NCBI GenBank assembly: GCA_041737175.1
Contig: JBGSSF010000003.1
Coordinates: 124,001-188,000, forward strand
Direction of reading: 5' to 3'
From: UBA5072 sp041737175
GTDB taxonomy: Bacteria > Bacteroidota > Bacteroidia > Bacteroidales > UBA10428
DNA: 64,000 nucleotides
Positions 36,914 through 46,535 of this stretch are shown here, one piece after another. Every line of letters starts with the position of its first letter. Position 1 is the stretch's first letter. Both the position numbers and the translations under genes were made by a program. The notes under the pieces were generated by a model. It was not told the DNA's origin. It did no database searches and saw only the letters and a program-made list of their open reading frames with translations.

Positions 36914-38233
36914 TTAGAACGGGAAAGGACCACGGCGACCCTGATTCTCGCTCGAGGATTCGGCGGCATCTCCGCTACTCATGGATATGACCACCTCATC
37001 GCCTTCCTTGAGTCCTTCAAGTATCTCAACAGTGGTTCCATTATCAATGCCAATCTTAACACGATTTGGCCGTATGCCTCCTTTATCGTCCTTCACCCAT
37101 ACCATCTTGGAACCATCGGGAGCGCCGAAGCTTCCGAAACCTCCCTGGGGCATGGCCGGCATTGTGCCGGATGAAGCAATCTGGCCTGAAGCAGACTGAG
37201 CAGCATTGGCCGCTGTTGTTGCGCCTGGTCTTGCTACGCCAGCCGGAGGAGCACCCTGTGGCACAGAACCTGCCGGCATATCCTTCATCATCTTTTCAAA
37301 CTGCGCTTGCATGTATGCCTGATCCGGAGTGAAACGCATGGCTTTACCGGAAAGAACCAGCGTATTCTGCTTTTCATCAACAAAGATGGTGGCGCTGGCT
37401 GTCATACCGGGCATAAGCTTTTCATCGGGATTGGGAGCGGTCAGAATTACCGCATAGGTAACCACATTGTTGGTGGTGGTTGGCTGCAATCTGACCTCGG
37501 ATACCTTACCTTCAAACTTCAGATCGGAATAGGCATCTACAGTAAACTCAACCCTTTGCCCTTCCTTTACTTTTCCAATGTCAGCCTCATCAACGCTGGT
37601 CTCGACTTCCATCTGAGTAAGGTCGTTCACAATGGTGAAAAGGGTTGGCGTGTTAAAACTGGCTGCTACCGTCTGACCTTCTTCTATGGCCCGGTTAAGA
37701 ACAACACCGTCAATGGGTGACGTAATGGTGCAGTAGTTCAGGTTTACCAGGTTCCTGTCGTAGCTCGATTTCGCATTTTTTAAAGAAGCCTTGGCATTAT
37801 CATAGTTGTAAAGTGCCTGGTCATAATCCGACTGGGCAATCAACTTTTTTTCATAGAGGACTTTTAAACGGTTATAGGTCGCCTCCTGGTATGTCAGCTG
37901 GGCTTGTGCCTGGTTCAACGTTGCCTGGCTCTGTTCCAACTGGGCAGTAAGCTGTTTCTTGTCGATCATGGCGAGCAGCTGTCCCTTTTTGACCCTGTCG
38001 TTAAAATCGACATAAATATTATCAATAATTCCCGAAACCTGCGTACCTATATCAACCGATGTAACGGCTTCAATAGTGCCGGTTGCGGTAACCGTATTGG
38101 TAATATTGCCCTTTTCCACCTTCACGGTACCAAAGGATACTTCGGCTTTCTTTTTGCCAAAAGGTTTTATAATCAGCAAAGCAATTGCAGCAGCAATAAC
38201 CACTCCGGCAATTATGAACACTTTCTTTTTCAT
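36914..38233 (-). CDS. Periplasmic adaptor (MacA/RND membrane-fusion) protein
   Basis: 439 residues. An N-terminal membrane anchor (KKKVFIIAGVVIAAAIALLI) leads to a lipoyl-like domain (SVDIGTQVSGIIDNIYVDFNDRV region). A long alpha-helical hairpin follows, rich in Gln and Ala (about 95-165), then beta-barrel and membrane-proximal domains. A low-complexity Pro/Gly/Ala/Met region around 310-375 (PQGAPPAGVARPGATTAANA) interrupts the C-terminal domain, which is unusual for MacA. It bridges the ABC permease and the TolC channel. The neighbours are the TolC gene upstream (31 nt) and the ATPase downstream. Confidence 0.9.
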   Translation of the reverse strand: MKKKVFIIAGVVIAAAIALLIIKPFGKKKAEVSFGTVKVEKGNITNTVTATGTIEAVTSVDIGTQVSGIIDNIYVDFNDRVKKGQLLAMIDKKQLTAQLEQSQATLNQAQAQLTYQEATYNRLKVLYEKKLIAQSDYDQALYNYDNAKASLKNAKSSYDRNLVNLNYCTITSPIDGVVLNRAIEEGQTVAASFNTPTLFTIVNDLTQMEVETSVDEADIGKVKEGQRVEFTVDAYSDLKFEGKVSEVRLQPTTTNNVVTYAVILTAPNPDEKLMPGMTASATIFVDEKQNTLVLSGKAMRFTPDQAYMQAQFEKMMKDMPAGSVPQGAPPAGVARPGATTAANAAQSASGQIASSGTMPAMPQGGFGSFGAPDGSKMVWVKDDKGGIRPNRVKIGIDNGTTVEILEGLKEGDEVVISMSSGDAAESSSENQGRRGPFPF

Positions 38234-38264
38234 AGTTTTACTTTTTATATTGTAAGAGATTATT

Positions 38265-39605
38265 TTACAGACTTAATGGAATTCCCAGGTAGAAGTCCAG
38301 GATTTTATAGCGGAAAATTAAATTGTATTTTGATTGTAGTAACTGGCTTTCAGCCACAATGAGATTGGTTTTGGAAACCAGGTAATCCACTGAATTGATA
38401 ATGCCCTGCGTGAATTTCTCATCAGAAAGAGCTGCGGATTCCTGGGTTGCCTGGAAATTTTCCTGGCTTGCCTCGTATTGTATCTGCGCTGAAGTGACAT
38501 CCAGGCAAGCCTGTTCAATGCTTTTTCTAAGCTGGTTTCTGGTATCAGTCTCACTCAATTCGGCATTCTGGTATCCGATCTTAGCCAGTTCAACACTGGT
38601 TTTAACCTGTTTCTTCTGGTAGATGGGAATGGCCAGTGAAAAACCAACCGAGGGTGATAAACCGTTGTCCAGCTGGCTAAAATACTCGTCATCGGTATCA
38701 CTGGAGAAACGTGTACTTGCACCGGCGCTGGCTGACAAGGTAGGAAAATATCCCGCCCTGGCGATTTTTTCATCAAGCGCAGCTATCTCTTTATTGATAG
38801 CGGCATTTTTTACCTGTGGTTTTATGGAGAGCGCCGTTGCAAAAACCTTCTGAACCTCGGGCGTTCTGTCCTGGTTTAAAGATTCTTCCAGGTTGGGATG
38901 TGCAATGGCAAAGTTATCAGTTACGGGTAATTCCATCAGCTGCATCAGGATAACGCGGGCTATGGCGAACTGGCTGACAGCATTGGCGAGATTGAGTTTT
39001 TCACTGGCCAGTTGTGATTTAACCTGCGAATAGTCAGCTTGTGAGATTACCTGCAAGGCCAGTCGTTCAGAGGCCAGGTTGAGCTGCCCGGAAGTGGATT
39101 CAATCTGTTTCTCGCTGTTTTTAACCTGCTCTTCAGCGTATAAAACCTGGAGAAATGCATCCAGGATGCTTAAGCTGATGGATTCCTTGGTGGTTTCCAG
39201 ATTGTACTTTCCGCCTTCAATATCCAGGTTGGCCTGCTTTATCTGGTTGGACAGCTTATTGGCATTAAAAACCGTAACTCCTGAATTGATTGAATAGGTG
39301 GTTCCATTGCTACCGTCCAGGCCATTACCATAAACCGTATTACCGAATCCGTCCATTGAAGAGGATTTGTACCAGTTGAAATTCTGGTTGACGGAACCGC
39401 TTACCGAAGGAAAACGCTGGGCTTTTGTCTGTTCAGCCTGATATACCAGAGACTGATTGGACAAACCGCTTTTCCTCACCTGAATATTCTGTTCCAGCGC
39501 ATAGGCAATGCATTCCTGGAGCGTCCAGATGCTGTCTTGCTGTGCTTTAATCCCGGATACGGACCAAAGAATGCTTAAACAGAGAAGAAAAATTTTAGGA
39601 TTCAT
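38265..39605 (-). CDS. TolC-family outer-membrane efflux channel
   Basis: 446 residues. A signal peptide (MNPKIFLLCLSILWSVSGIK, cut after AQ) is followed by the mature start WTLQECIAYALEQNIQV typical of outer-membrane efflux proteins. Two alpha-helical hairpin repeats with coiled-coil heptads make the periplasmic tunnel, one near 140-230 and one near 340-420. It is the first gene of the efflux cluster. Its promoter region contains an inverted repeat at 39624. It is divergent from the DUF6913-like gene, with 209 nt between starts. Confidence 0.9.
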   Translation of the reverse strand: MNPKIFLLCLSILWSVSGIKAQQDSIWTLQECIAYALEQNIQVRKSGLSNQSLVYQAEQTKAQRFPSVSGSVNQNFNWYKSSSMDGFGNTVYGNGLDGSNGTTYSINSGVTVFNANKLSNQIKQANLDIEGGKYNLETTKESISLSILDAFLQVLYAEEQVKNSEKQIESTSGQLNLASERLALQVISQADYSQVKSQLASEKLNLANAVSQFAIARVILMQLMELPVTDNFAIAHPNLEESLNQDRTPEVQKVFATALSIKPQVKNAAINKEIAALDEKIARAGYFPTLSASAGASTRFSSDTDDEYFSQLDNGLSPSVGFSLAIPIYQKKQVKTSVELAKIGYQNAELSETDTRNQLRKSIEQACLDVTSAQIQYEASQENFQATQESAALSDEKFTQGIINSVDYLVSKTNLIVAESQLLQSKYNLIFRYKILDFYLGIPLSL

Positions 39606-39623
39606 AACATTAATTTTAATTTG

Positions 39624-39636
39624 GTACTAAAAGTAC
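39624..39636 (-). promoter_or_regulatory. Small inverted repeat in the efflux-cluster promoter region
   Basis: GTACT-AAA-AGTAC is a perfect 5-bp dyad, 19-31 nt upstream of the TolC-gene start. On the minus strand it overlaps TACTTTTA, one base off the -7 consensus. It could be an operator; the LytTR regulator is a possible but unproven ligand. Confidence 0.3.
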
Positions 39637-39814
39637 GCGCAAAAATGAAAACCGTTTAACACAATAGAAGTATATCCCTTATTTATAGATAAATCAGGAG
39701 ATTTTAACTATCAACGCCTGCCCGCTGAATTCTCTTGCGCATAAATTTCCCTGCAAGCTTATTATCCATCTAGTTTTATACTTATTATCACAATATTTTT
39801 CTTAAAATTGTAAG

Positions 39815-40462
39815 ATGAACTTGATAGACAATATAAAAGTTAAGATAGGCGCCAGAGTATTGGCCAGTAAATACCGGCATCAAACCCGGGTGCCTGTTCT
39901 CTGCAATATCAGTGATGCAAAAAGTATTGGAATTATTTATAATGCCACCGAGTACGTCAGTTTTGAAATTATCAGGAATCTGGTAAAGGAACTTTCACAG
40001 GATGAAAGGAAGGTGGCGGTTCTGGGGTATGTCGACAGTAAGAAGCTGATTGATCATTATTTGTACAGAAAAGGCTTTGACTTTTTTTCAAAGAATGAGT
40101 TGAACTGGTATTCCAGGCCCATATCCCCGGTTGTCGAGCAGTTTATTAAAGAACCATTTGACCTTCTGATCAACCTGAGCCTGGAAGATTATTTTCCGAT
40201 CCGTTACATAACCGCGCTTTCGCCGGCCAGATTCAAAACCGGAAGGTTCTCCCCCGATGACATCTACCTCGATCTCATGATTGATATCGAAAAGGAGAAG
40301 CTTATCATGAAAGATCTGCAAAAGGAAATCATGACAGAAACTGATCATAAACCTGAAAATCATGAAATAAAGGCCGATCTGGATAAAAAGACCGAAACGG
40401 AGCTTCAGATCAGTTTCCTCATCAACCAATTGTTACATTACCTTTCCATTTTAAAAAAATAA
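39815..40462 (+). CDS. Conserved Bacteroidota protein of unknown function (DUF6913-like)
   Basis: 215 residues, without signal peptide or membrane segments. It starts MNLIDNIKVKIGARVLASKY, has a central DLLINLSLEDYFPIRYI segment, and ends in a charged stretch followed by QISFLINQLLHYLSILKK. The family, which I recall as DUF6913, is found in Bacteroidota next to dapA, as here (6-nt gap). The pairing suggests a link to cell-wall lysine/diaminopimelate synthesis. No catalytic motif is apparent. Confidence 0.75.
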   Translation: MNLIDNIKVKIGARVLASKYRHQTRVPVLCNISDAKSIGIIYNATEYVSFEIIRNLVKELSQDERKVAVLGYVDSKKLIDHYLYRKGFDFFSKNELNWYSRPISPVVEQFIKEPFDLLINLSLEDYFPIRYITALSPARFKTGRFSPDDIYLDLMIDIEKEKLIMKDLQKEIMTETDHKPENHEIKADLDKKTETELQISFLINQLLHYLSILKK

Positions 40463-40468
40463 ATTTTT

Positions 40469-41350
40469 ATGGAACAAAAGAAGTTCACAGGCACGGGAGT
40501 TGCCATAGTTACACCATTCAGAACTGACGGCAGTATCGATTTCAAATCGCTTGGCAAACTGGTGGAGCATGTTATCAAAGGCGGCGTGAATTATATCGTA
40601 GCCCTGGGAACTACCGGTGAATCCGTGACACTGTCAAAAGATGAAAAGAAAGCCGTGTTGAGCTTCGTAACTGATACTGTCAGTGGCAGAATCCCTGTTG
40701 TGGTTGGTATTGGTGGCAACAATACGCAGGAGATCATTGATACCATAAGCCATAACGATCACTGCGGGGTTGATGCCATCCTGTCCGTTTCACCTTATTA
40801 CAATAAGCCCTCCCAGCAGGGATTATATATGCATTTCAAGTCGATAGCCGAGACCAGTCCGCTGCCTGTTATCCTGTATAATGTTCCGGGAAGGACAGGC
40901 AGCAACATGACGGCAGAAACCACCGTGAAACTTGCCAGGGATTTTAAGAACATAATCGCAGTCAAAGAAGCTTCCGGAAACCTTTCACAGGTGATGAGCA
41001 TTGTTAAAAACAAGCCTAAAAATTTCCTGGTTATTTCGGGTGATGATGCCTTGACCCTGCCCATTCTATCACTGGGCGGATCCGGGGTGATATCGGTGAT
41101 CGCCAATGCATGTCCGAAAACCTTTTCCGAAATGGTCAGTCATGCCTTGCAGGGCAATTATGTTAAGGCAGCATCGCTGCACTACAAGCTTTTTGACCTG
41201 ATGAATGCCCTTTTTGAGGAAGGCAATCCATCGGGGGTAAAAGCCGCCCTGGAAATTCTCAGGGTAACGCAGAATAATTTACGCCTGCCCCTTGTTCGGG
41301 TTAGTGAAACCTTACACAAGAAGATTGAGGGATTGCTGAAAAACTGCTAA
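40469..41350 (+). CDS. dapA: 4-hydroxy-tetrahydrodipicolinate synthase
   Basis: Condenses pyruvate with aspartate semialdehyde in lysine/diaminopimelate synthesis. It is 293 residues, the canonical length. N-terminal GTGVAIVTPFRTDGSIDF is followed by NYIVALGTTGESVTLS, the conserved tyrosine region LPVILYNVPGRTGSN, and the Schiff-base lysine in NIIAVKEASGNLSQ. Position 6 nt after the DUF6913-like gene indicates one operon. Its stop codon shares bases with the stop of the convergent secA (CTAA at 41347-41350). Confidence 0.96.
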   Translation: MEQKKFTGTGVAIVTPFRTDGSIDFKSLGKLVEHVIKGGVNYIVALGTTGESVTLSKDEKKAVLSFVTDTVSGRIPVVVGIGGNNTQEIIDTISHNDHCGVDAILSVSPYYNKPSQQGLYMHFKSIAETSPLPVILYNVPGRTGSNMTAETTVKLARDFKNIIAVKEASGNLSQVMSIVKNKPKNFLVISGDDALTLPILSLGGSGVISVIANACPKTFSEMVSHALQGNYVKAASLHYKLFDLMNALFEEGNPSGVKAALEILRVTQNNLRLPLVRVSETLHKKIEGLLKNC

Positions 41351-44300
41351 TTGTTGATCGAAACCTGCGTTCCGTGGCAGTGTTTGTATTTTTTACCGCT
41401 TCCACAGGGACAGGGATCGTTTCTTCCCACTTTTTTCTCAACTCTGACAGGTTGAACGTGCTCATCTTTTTTCTGGCCCGGTTTGCCACTGTCCGGTTGA
41501 AACTCCTTTTTATTGGCTTCCATCTGGCTGAAATCAGTCCGTTTGGGAGCCTGTGCACGCTGAACACTGCTTGCGTCGCGTATGGGTATCTGACCTTTAA
41601 TAAGAATACCTACTACTTCCCGGTTAATCTTATCGATCATGGTCCTGAACAACTCGAAGGATTCGAATTTGTAAATCAGCAATGGGTCCTTCTGTTCATA
41701 GGTGGCAGTCTGCACAGATTGCCTCAGGTCATCCAGTTCACGGAGGTGTTCTTTCCAGGCTTCATCGATGCTGCTTAGCATAATCGATTTTTCATACGAC
41801 CTAACCAGTTCCTCACCGTTCGTCCGATATGCCTTTTCCAGGTTGGTAAGTATGTGATACACCCGGCTACCATCGGTAATGGGAACCACAATATTCTCAT
41901 AAAGTTTTCCCTGCTTTTCAAACACATCTTTGATAACCGGAAAAGCCTGCTTGGAAATTATCCCCTGTTTTCTGAGGTAAGTTTCCCGAAGCGTTTGATA
42001 AATGCTTTCAATGACTTCATTGGAAGACCATTTCACATATTCCTTGGCAGAAAATGCAGGATCAATTGAAAGAAGACGGAGTACATCAAATTTGAATTCC
42101 TCAAACTCAACCTGGCCATGAAGTTGGTTAACAATACTTTCGCAAACGTCATACATCATGTTGGCGACATCCAGCTGAATGCGCTCGCCATACAAGGCAT
42201 GTTTCCTTTTTGTATAAATAACCTCGCGCTGCGAGTTCATCACATCATCGTACTCAAGCAAGCGTTTACGGATGCCGAAGTTATTTTCTTCCACCTTTTT
42301 CTGGGCTCGCTCGATAGACTGCGTGATAAGTTTGGCCTGGATGGGTTCGTTTTCGTTCCATCCCATCTTAGCCATCCATCCTGCTATCCGGTCCGAAGCA
42401 AATAGTCGCATGAGATCATCCTCAAGCGAAACATAGAATTGAGAGGAACCGGGGTCACCCTGACGGCCTGCGCGTCCCCGCAACTGTCTGTCAACCCGCC
42501 TCGACTCGTGACGTTCAGTTCCGATAATGGCCAAACCACCTGCTCCGCGGACATCGGGACTTAATTTAATATCCGTGCCCCTGCCCGCCATGTTGGTGGC
42601 TATGGTCACCGTACCTGTTTGTCCGGCCTCTGCCACGATTTCGGCTTCACGCTGGTGCAATTTGGCATTCAGAACATTGTGCTTGATGCCTTTCAATTTC
42701 AGCATCCGGCTTAGCAATTCGGAGATCTCAACAGAGGTTGTTCCAACCAGGGAAGGACGTCCGTTGTCATGCAGATTGACAATTTCATCGATAACTGCAT
42801 TGTATTTTTCCCGCTTTGTACGGTAAATAAGGTCTTCGCGGTCATTGCGAACCACCGGCCTGTGTGTGGGAATTACAACCACATCGAGTTTATAAATATT
42901 CCATAATTCGGCGGCTTCGGTTTCTGCGGTACCGGTCATACCTGCCAGTTTATGATACATCCTGAAGTAATTCTGCAGGGTAATGGTAGCAAAAGTTTGC
43001 GTAGCTGCCTCTACCTTTACCCTTTCCTTTGCTTCAATGGCCTGGTGAAGTCCTTCGGAGTATCTTCTGCCTTCGAGAATACGACCGGTCTGCTCATCAA
43101 CGATCTTGACCTTGTTGTCCATAACCACATAGTCCACATCCAGTTCGAACATGGTATAGGCTTTCAGCAACTGGTTCACCGTATGAATGCGGTCGGACTT
43201 TACGGCATAATCCTGCAGGATCTTGTCCTTTTGTAGCAGCTTTTCTTCCGCGGTGATGTTCGATTTTTCTAGTTCTGCAATTTCCGAACCTATGTCAGGC
43301 ATGATGAAAAAACCCGGATCAGAGGCAGATCCCGTAATAACGTCCAGTCCTTTTTCAGTAAGTTCAACCGAATTCAGCTTTTCCTCAATGATAAAATACA
43401 GGTCATCTGTTACGATATGCATGTTTTTGTTGTTTTCCTGCATATAGTAATTTTCAGTCTTCAATAACAGGGCTTTATTGCCCTGTTCACTCAAAAACTT
43501 AATCAGAGGTTTATTCTTCGGAAGACCTTTAAAGGATTGTAAAAGCTTGAATCCGCCTTCTTCCGTTTTGCCTTCTGCAATCAGTTTTTTGGCCTCGGCA
43601 AGCATGTTTGTGACCAGGGTTCGCTGAATGGATACCAGCTTTTCCACCTGGGGTTTGAACTCCTCAAATGACTGATCTTCGCCTCTCGGCACGGGTCCTG
43701 AAATGATCAGCGGTGTCCGGGCATCATCAATGAGCACGGAATCCACCTCATCAACGATGGCGTAATGGTGTTTTCTTTGCACCAGGTCAGCCGGACTGAT
43801 GGCCATGTTATCGCGAAGATAGTCAAAGCCGAATTCATTGTTGGTGCCGTAAGTTATATCAGCCAGATAAGCTTTTCTTCTGCTCTCTGAGTTGGGTTGA
43901 TGCTTATCAATGCAATCTACTTTCAATCCATGAAACTCAAAAATCGGACCCATCCATTCCGAGTCGCGTTTGGAAAGATAATCATTGACAGTAACAATAT
44001 GAACACCTCGACCGGCAAGAGAATTGAGAAAAACCGGGAGTGTGGCGACCAGCGTTTTACCTTCACCGGTTGCCATTTCCGATATCTTGCCCTGGTGCAA
44101 AACAACACCTCCGATAAGCTGTTCGTCATAATGAACCATATCCCAGGTAATCGGATTCCCTCCGGCCAGCCAGGTATGCATAAACCTGGCCTTCTCACCG
44201 TGTATCTCAACGCTGTTACGCTGTGCAGCCAGGTCTTTATCCATGTCAGTGGCTGTGACCTCAATAAACTCATTTTCCTTAAACCTGCGGGCTGTTTCCT

Positions 44301-44649
44301 TTACAATTCCAAAGGCAGCGGGAAGCACCTCCAGCAGGGCTTTCTCAATCGTTTCAATGATCTCTTTTTCAATTTTGTCTATTTCCCGGTAAACATCCTC
44401 GACCTTTTCGATATCCAGGGTCCCGGCTTCAACCTGTTGCCTGAGGTCTTGGATAACCGCCTCTTTGTCCTTCACGGAATCCCTGATCAAATCCTTTATC
44501 TCAAGGGTCTTGGCTCTGAGACCATCATTGCTGAGCTGTTCAATAACTTTGTAGGTTTCACGAATCTTATTGAGTAATGGTAATATCTCTTTAATATCGC
44601 GCTGCGATTTACTACCAAAGAACTTTTTAAAAAAATTTACACTGGCCAT
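41347..44649 (-). CDS. secA: Preprotein translocase ATPase SecA
   Basis: Drives post-translational export through SecYEG. At 1100 residues it is longer than E. coli SecA (901), which is usual for Bacteroidota owing to an insert in the first nucleotide-binding fold (about 330-430). Motifs are GEGKTLVATLPVFL (Walker A), VTVNDYLSKRD, GTNNEFGFDYLRDN, IVDEVDSVLIDDART (Walker B), and in NBD2 TNMAGRGTDIKL followed by RQLRGRAGRQGDPGSS. The C-terminus carries the zinc-binding CPCGSGKKYKHCHG that contacts SecB or ribosomes. It lies 42 nt downstream of the ferritin gene and converges on dapA with overlapping stops. Confidence 0.97.
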   Translation of the reverse strand: MASVNFFKKFFGSKSQRDIKEILPLLNKIRETYKVIEQLSNDGLRAKTLEIKDLIRDSVKDKEAVIQDLRQQVEAGTLDIEKVEDVYREIDKIEKEIIETIEKALLEVLPAAFGIVKETARRFKENEFIEVTATDMDKDLAAQRNSVEIHGEKARFMHTWLAGGNPITWDMVHYDEQLIGGVVLHQGKISEMATGEGKTLVATLPVFLNSLAGRGVHIVTVNDYLSKRDSEWMGPIFEFHGLKVDCIDKHQPNSESRRKAYLADITYGTNNEFGFDYLRDNMAISPADLVQRKHHYAIVDEVDSVLIDDARTPLIISGPVPRGEDQSFEEFKPQVEKLVSIQRTLVTNMLAEAKKLIAEGKTEEGGFKLLQSFKGLPKNKPLIKFLSEQGNKALLLKTENYYMQENNKNMHIVTDDLYFIIEEKLNSVELTEKGLDVITGSASDPGFFIMPDIGSEIAELEKSNITAEEKLLQKDKILQDYAVKSDRIHTVNQLLKAYTMFELDVDYVVMDNKVKIVDEQTGRILEGRRYSEGLHQAIEAKERVKVEAATQTFATITLQNYFRMYHKLAGMTGTAETEAAELWNIYKLDVVVIPTHRPVVRNDREDLIYRTKREKYNAVIDEIVNLHDNGRPSLVGTTSVEISELLSRMLKLKGIKHNVLNAKLHQREAEIVAEAGQTGTVTIATNMAGRGTDIKLSPDVRGAGGLAIIGTERHESRRVDRQLRGRAGRQGDPGSSQFYVSLEDDLMRLFASDRIAGWMAKMGWNENEPIQAKLITQSIERAQKKVEENNFGIRKRLLEYDDVMNSQREVIYTKRKHALYGERIQLDVANMMYDVCESIVNQLHGQVEFEEFKFDVLRLLSIDPAFSAKEYVKWSSNEVIESIYQTLRETYLRKQGIISKQAFPVIKDVFEKQGKLYENIVVPITDGSRVYHILTNLEKAYRTNGEELVRSYEKSIMLSSIDEAWKEHLRELDDLRQSVQTATYEQKDPLLIYKFESFELFRTMIDKINREVVGILIKGQIPIRDASSVQRAQAPKRTDFSQMEANKKEFQPDSGKPGQKKDEHVQPVRVEKKVGRNDPCPCGSGKKYKHCHGTQVSINN

Positions 44650-44691
44650 GGAATCATCTTTCTTTTAAATAATAGAGAATACAGCTGATCT

Positions 44692-45207
44692 TTAGGTTGC
44701 ATCCGCTGTCCCTGCAGCTGCTTTACCACGAAGTGACATGATATCGCGGTCGAACATGTAGAGATTTTTTTCCCCCAACAGGTTTAACTTATCCAGGATC
44801 TGAGTCGCATTTGTTTCTTCTTCAACTTGTTCATTTACAAACCATTGAATCCAGTTCAGCGTTGTATAATCCTTTTCTGTCGTGCAAAGTGCCACAATTT
44901 CGTTGATGGACGAGGAAATAAACTGCTCGTGTTTCAAAACATCTTCGAACATTTTCTTCACAGAAGCATTCTCTTTGCCGGGTTGTTTGAAAGCAGGCAC
45001 GATGGCTTTCCCGCCACGTTCATTGATATATTTGATGAATTTCAGCATGTGCATTCTTTCTTCATCAGACTGGACATACAGCCATTGTGCCACTCCGGCC
45101 ATCCCCTTTGTTTCGGCCCAGGAGGCCATGGCAAGGTAGAGAGAGGAAGAATAACCTTCCTTTTCAACCTGTTCATTCAGGGCTTTTTCAATTTTCTTAT
45201 TTATCAT
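44692..45207 (-). CDS. ftnA: Bacterial non-heme ferritin
   Basis: 171 residues of the four-helix ferritin fold. Iron-site residues are visible as EKEGYSSSLYLAMASWAE (Glu17-type ligand), SDEERMHMLKFIKYI with the ExxH pair, and NWIQWFVNEQVEEE in helix D. It stores iron as a 24-mer and protects against oxidants. It is separated from the downstream secA by 42 nt and has its own strong-looking promoter upstream (45251-45281). Confidence 0.93.
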   Translation of the reverse strand: MINKKIEKALNEQVEKEGYSSSLYLAMASWAETKGMAGVAQWLYVQSDEERMHMLKFIKYINERGGKAIVPAFKQPGKENASVKKMFEDVLKHEQFISSSINEIVALCTTEKDYTTLNWIQWFVNEQVEEETNATQILDKLNLLGEKNLYMFDRDIMSLRGKAAAGTADAT

Positions 45208-45250
45208 AGCTTACTATTTTTTATGTTGGTTATAAGTAGAAATAAGGTAA

Positions 45251-45281
45251 CAAAATTAGGAAAATAAACTGTTAACCGCAA
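45251..45281 (-). promoter_or_regulatory. Promoter upstream of ferritin
   Basis: On the minus strand, TTG at 45281-45279 is followed after 20 nt by TAATTTTG (45258-45251), an exact TAnnTTTG. The start codon is 43 nt further on. This is one of the best promoter matches in the window. Confidence 0.6.
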
Positions 45282-45292
45282 TTGTTGCCTGA

Positions 45293-46519
45293 TCACATGT
45301 TTTTGATGATCTCATCTCCAAATTCAGAACATTTCAATTTAGTGGCCCCTTCCATAAGCCTTTCGAAATCGTAGGTAACCCTTTTCGACAGGATGGCCGC
45401 CTGCAAACCCTTCGAGATTAGGCCTGCAGCTTCATGCCACCCCATGTATTCCAACATCATGGCTCCTGAAAGAATAACAGAACCCGGATTCACCATATCC
45501 TTACCGGCATATTTGGGAGCTGTTCCATGGGTAGCTTCGAATACTGCATGACCGGTGTCGTAATTGATATTGGCTCCCGGGGCAATGCCTATTCCGCCCA
45601 CGATGGCAGCCAGGGCGTCGGATATATAGTCACCGTTAAGGTTTAAGGTGGCGATCACGGAATACTCAGCCGGACGCGTAAGTATTTGCTGCAAAAAGGC
45701 ATCGGCAATAACATCCTTGACAATAATGCTCTTGCCGGTATTTGGATTGGTGAAGGAGCACCAGGGACCGCCGGCAACCTCAGACGCACCGAATTCAGCT
45801 TTTACCAACTGGTATCCCCAGTCGCGGAAAGCTCCCTCGGTGTATTTCATGATGTTGCCCTTATGCACCAGGGTAACCGACGGAAGGTTATGCTGAATGG
45901 CATATCGTAAGGCAGCCCTGATCAGTCGTTCTGAACCTTCTTTGGATACCGGTTTAATTCCGATGGATGAAGATCCCGGAAACCTGATCTTTTTTACATT
46001 CATCTCCGTTTCTAAAAATGTAATCAATTTCTTTACCTCGGGAGATCCGTCCATCCATTCAATACCGGCATAGATGTCTTCAGCATTTTCCCTGAAAATT
46101 ACCATGTTGGTTGTAGAAGGATCCTTTACAGGCGATGGCACACCCTGGTAATAGCGTACAGGCCGGAGACAGACATATAAATCCAGTTGCTGCCTTAGGG
46201 CTACATTCAGGGAGCGTATACCGCCTCCGACGGGTGTTGTAAGCGGCCCTTTGATGGCCACCAGGCAATCCCGGATGGTTTGTAAAGTTTCATCAGGTAA
46301 CCAGTTCCCGGTTTTGTCATAGGCCTTTTCACCAGCCAGAACTTCCCGCCAAAAAATCTTTTTTTTACCCTGATAGGCTTTCTCAACTGCAGCATTAAAA
46401 ACTTTAACCGAAGAAGCCCAGATATCGGGTCCTGTTCCGTCTCCTTCGATAAAAGGAATCATCGGATCATCAGGCACTCTAAGAACCCGGTTGCTGAAAG
46501 TAATTTTCTGTCCGTTCAT
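45293..46519 (-). CDS. icd: Isocitrate dehydrogenase (NADP-type)
   Basis: Oxidative decarboxylation of isocitrate to 2-oxoglutarate. It has 408 residues, with the E. coli-like layout of PFIEGDGTGPDIW, then RSLNVALRQQLDLYVCLRPV (the regulatory-Ser region), FRENAEDIYAGIEW, NLNGDYISDALAA and the coenzyme loop HGTAPKYAGKDMVNPGS. The Lys-Tyr pair in APKYAG favours NADP over NAD. It works with the sucAB products elsewhere in the window. It lies 16 nt downstream of dnaX on the same strand, so it may be co-transcribed with it. Confidence 0.95.
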   Translation of the reverse strand: MNGQKITFSNRVLRVPDDPMIPFIEGDGTGPDIWASSVKVFNAAVEKAYQGKKKIFWREVLAGEKAYDKTGNWLPDETLQTIRDCLVAIKGPLTTPVGGGIRSLNVALRQQLDLYVCLRPVRYYQGVPSPVKDPSTTNMVIFRENAEDIYAGIEWMDGSPEVKKLITFLETEMNVKKIRFPGSSSIGIKPVSKEGSERLIRAALRYAIQHNLPSVTLVHKGNIMKYTEGAFRDWGYQLVKAEFGASEVAGGPWCSFTNPNTGKSIIVKDVIADAFLQQILTRPAEYSVIATLNLNGDYISDALAAIVGGIGIAPGANINYDTGHAVFEATHGTAPKYAGKDMVNPGSVILSGAMMLEYMGWHEAAGLISKGLQAAILSKRVTYDFERLMEGATKLKCSEFGDEIIKNM

Positions 46520-46535
46520 AGTAATAATTGTAAGT

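Noticed and set aside
43897..44577. 226-codon plus-strand frame within secA
   Set aside because: Antisense shadow of a very well conserved gene.
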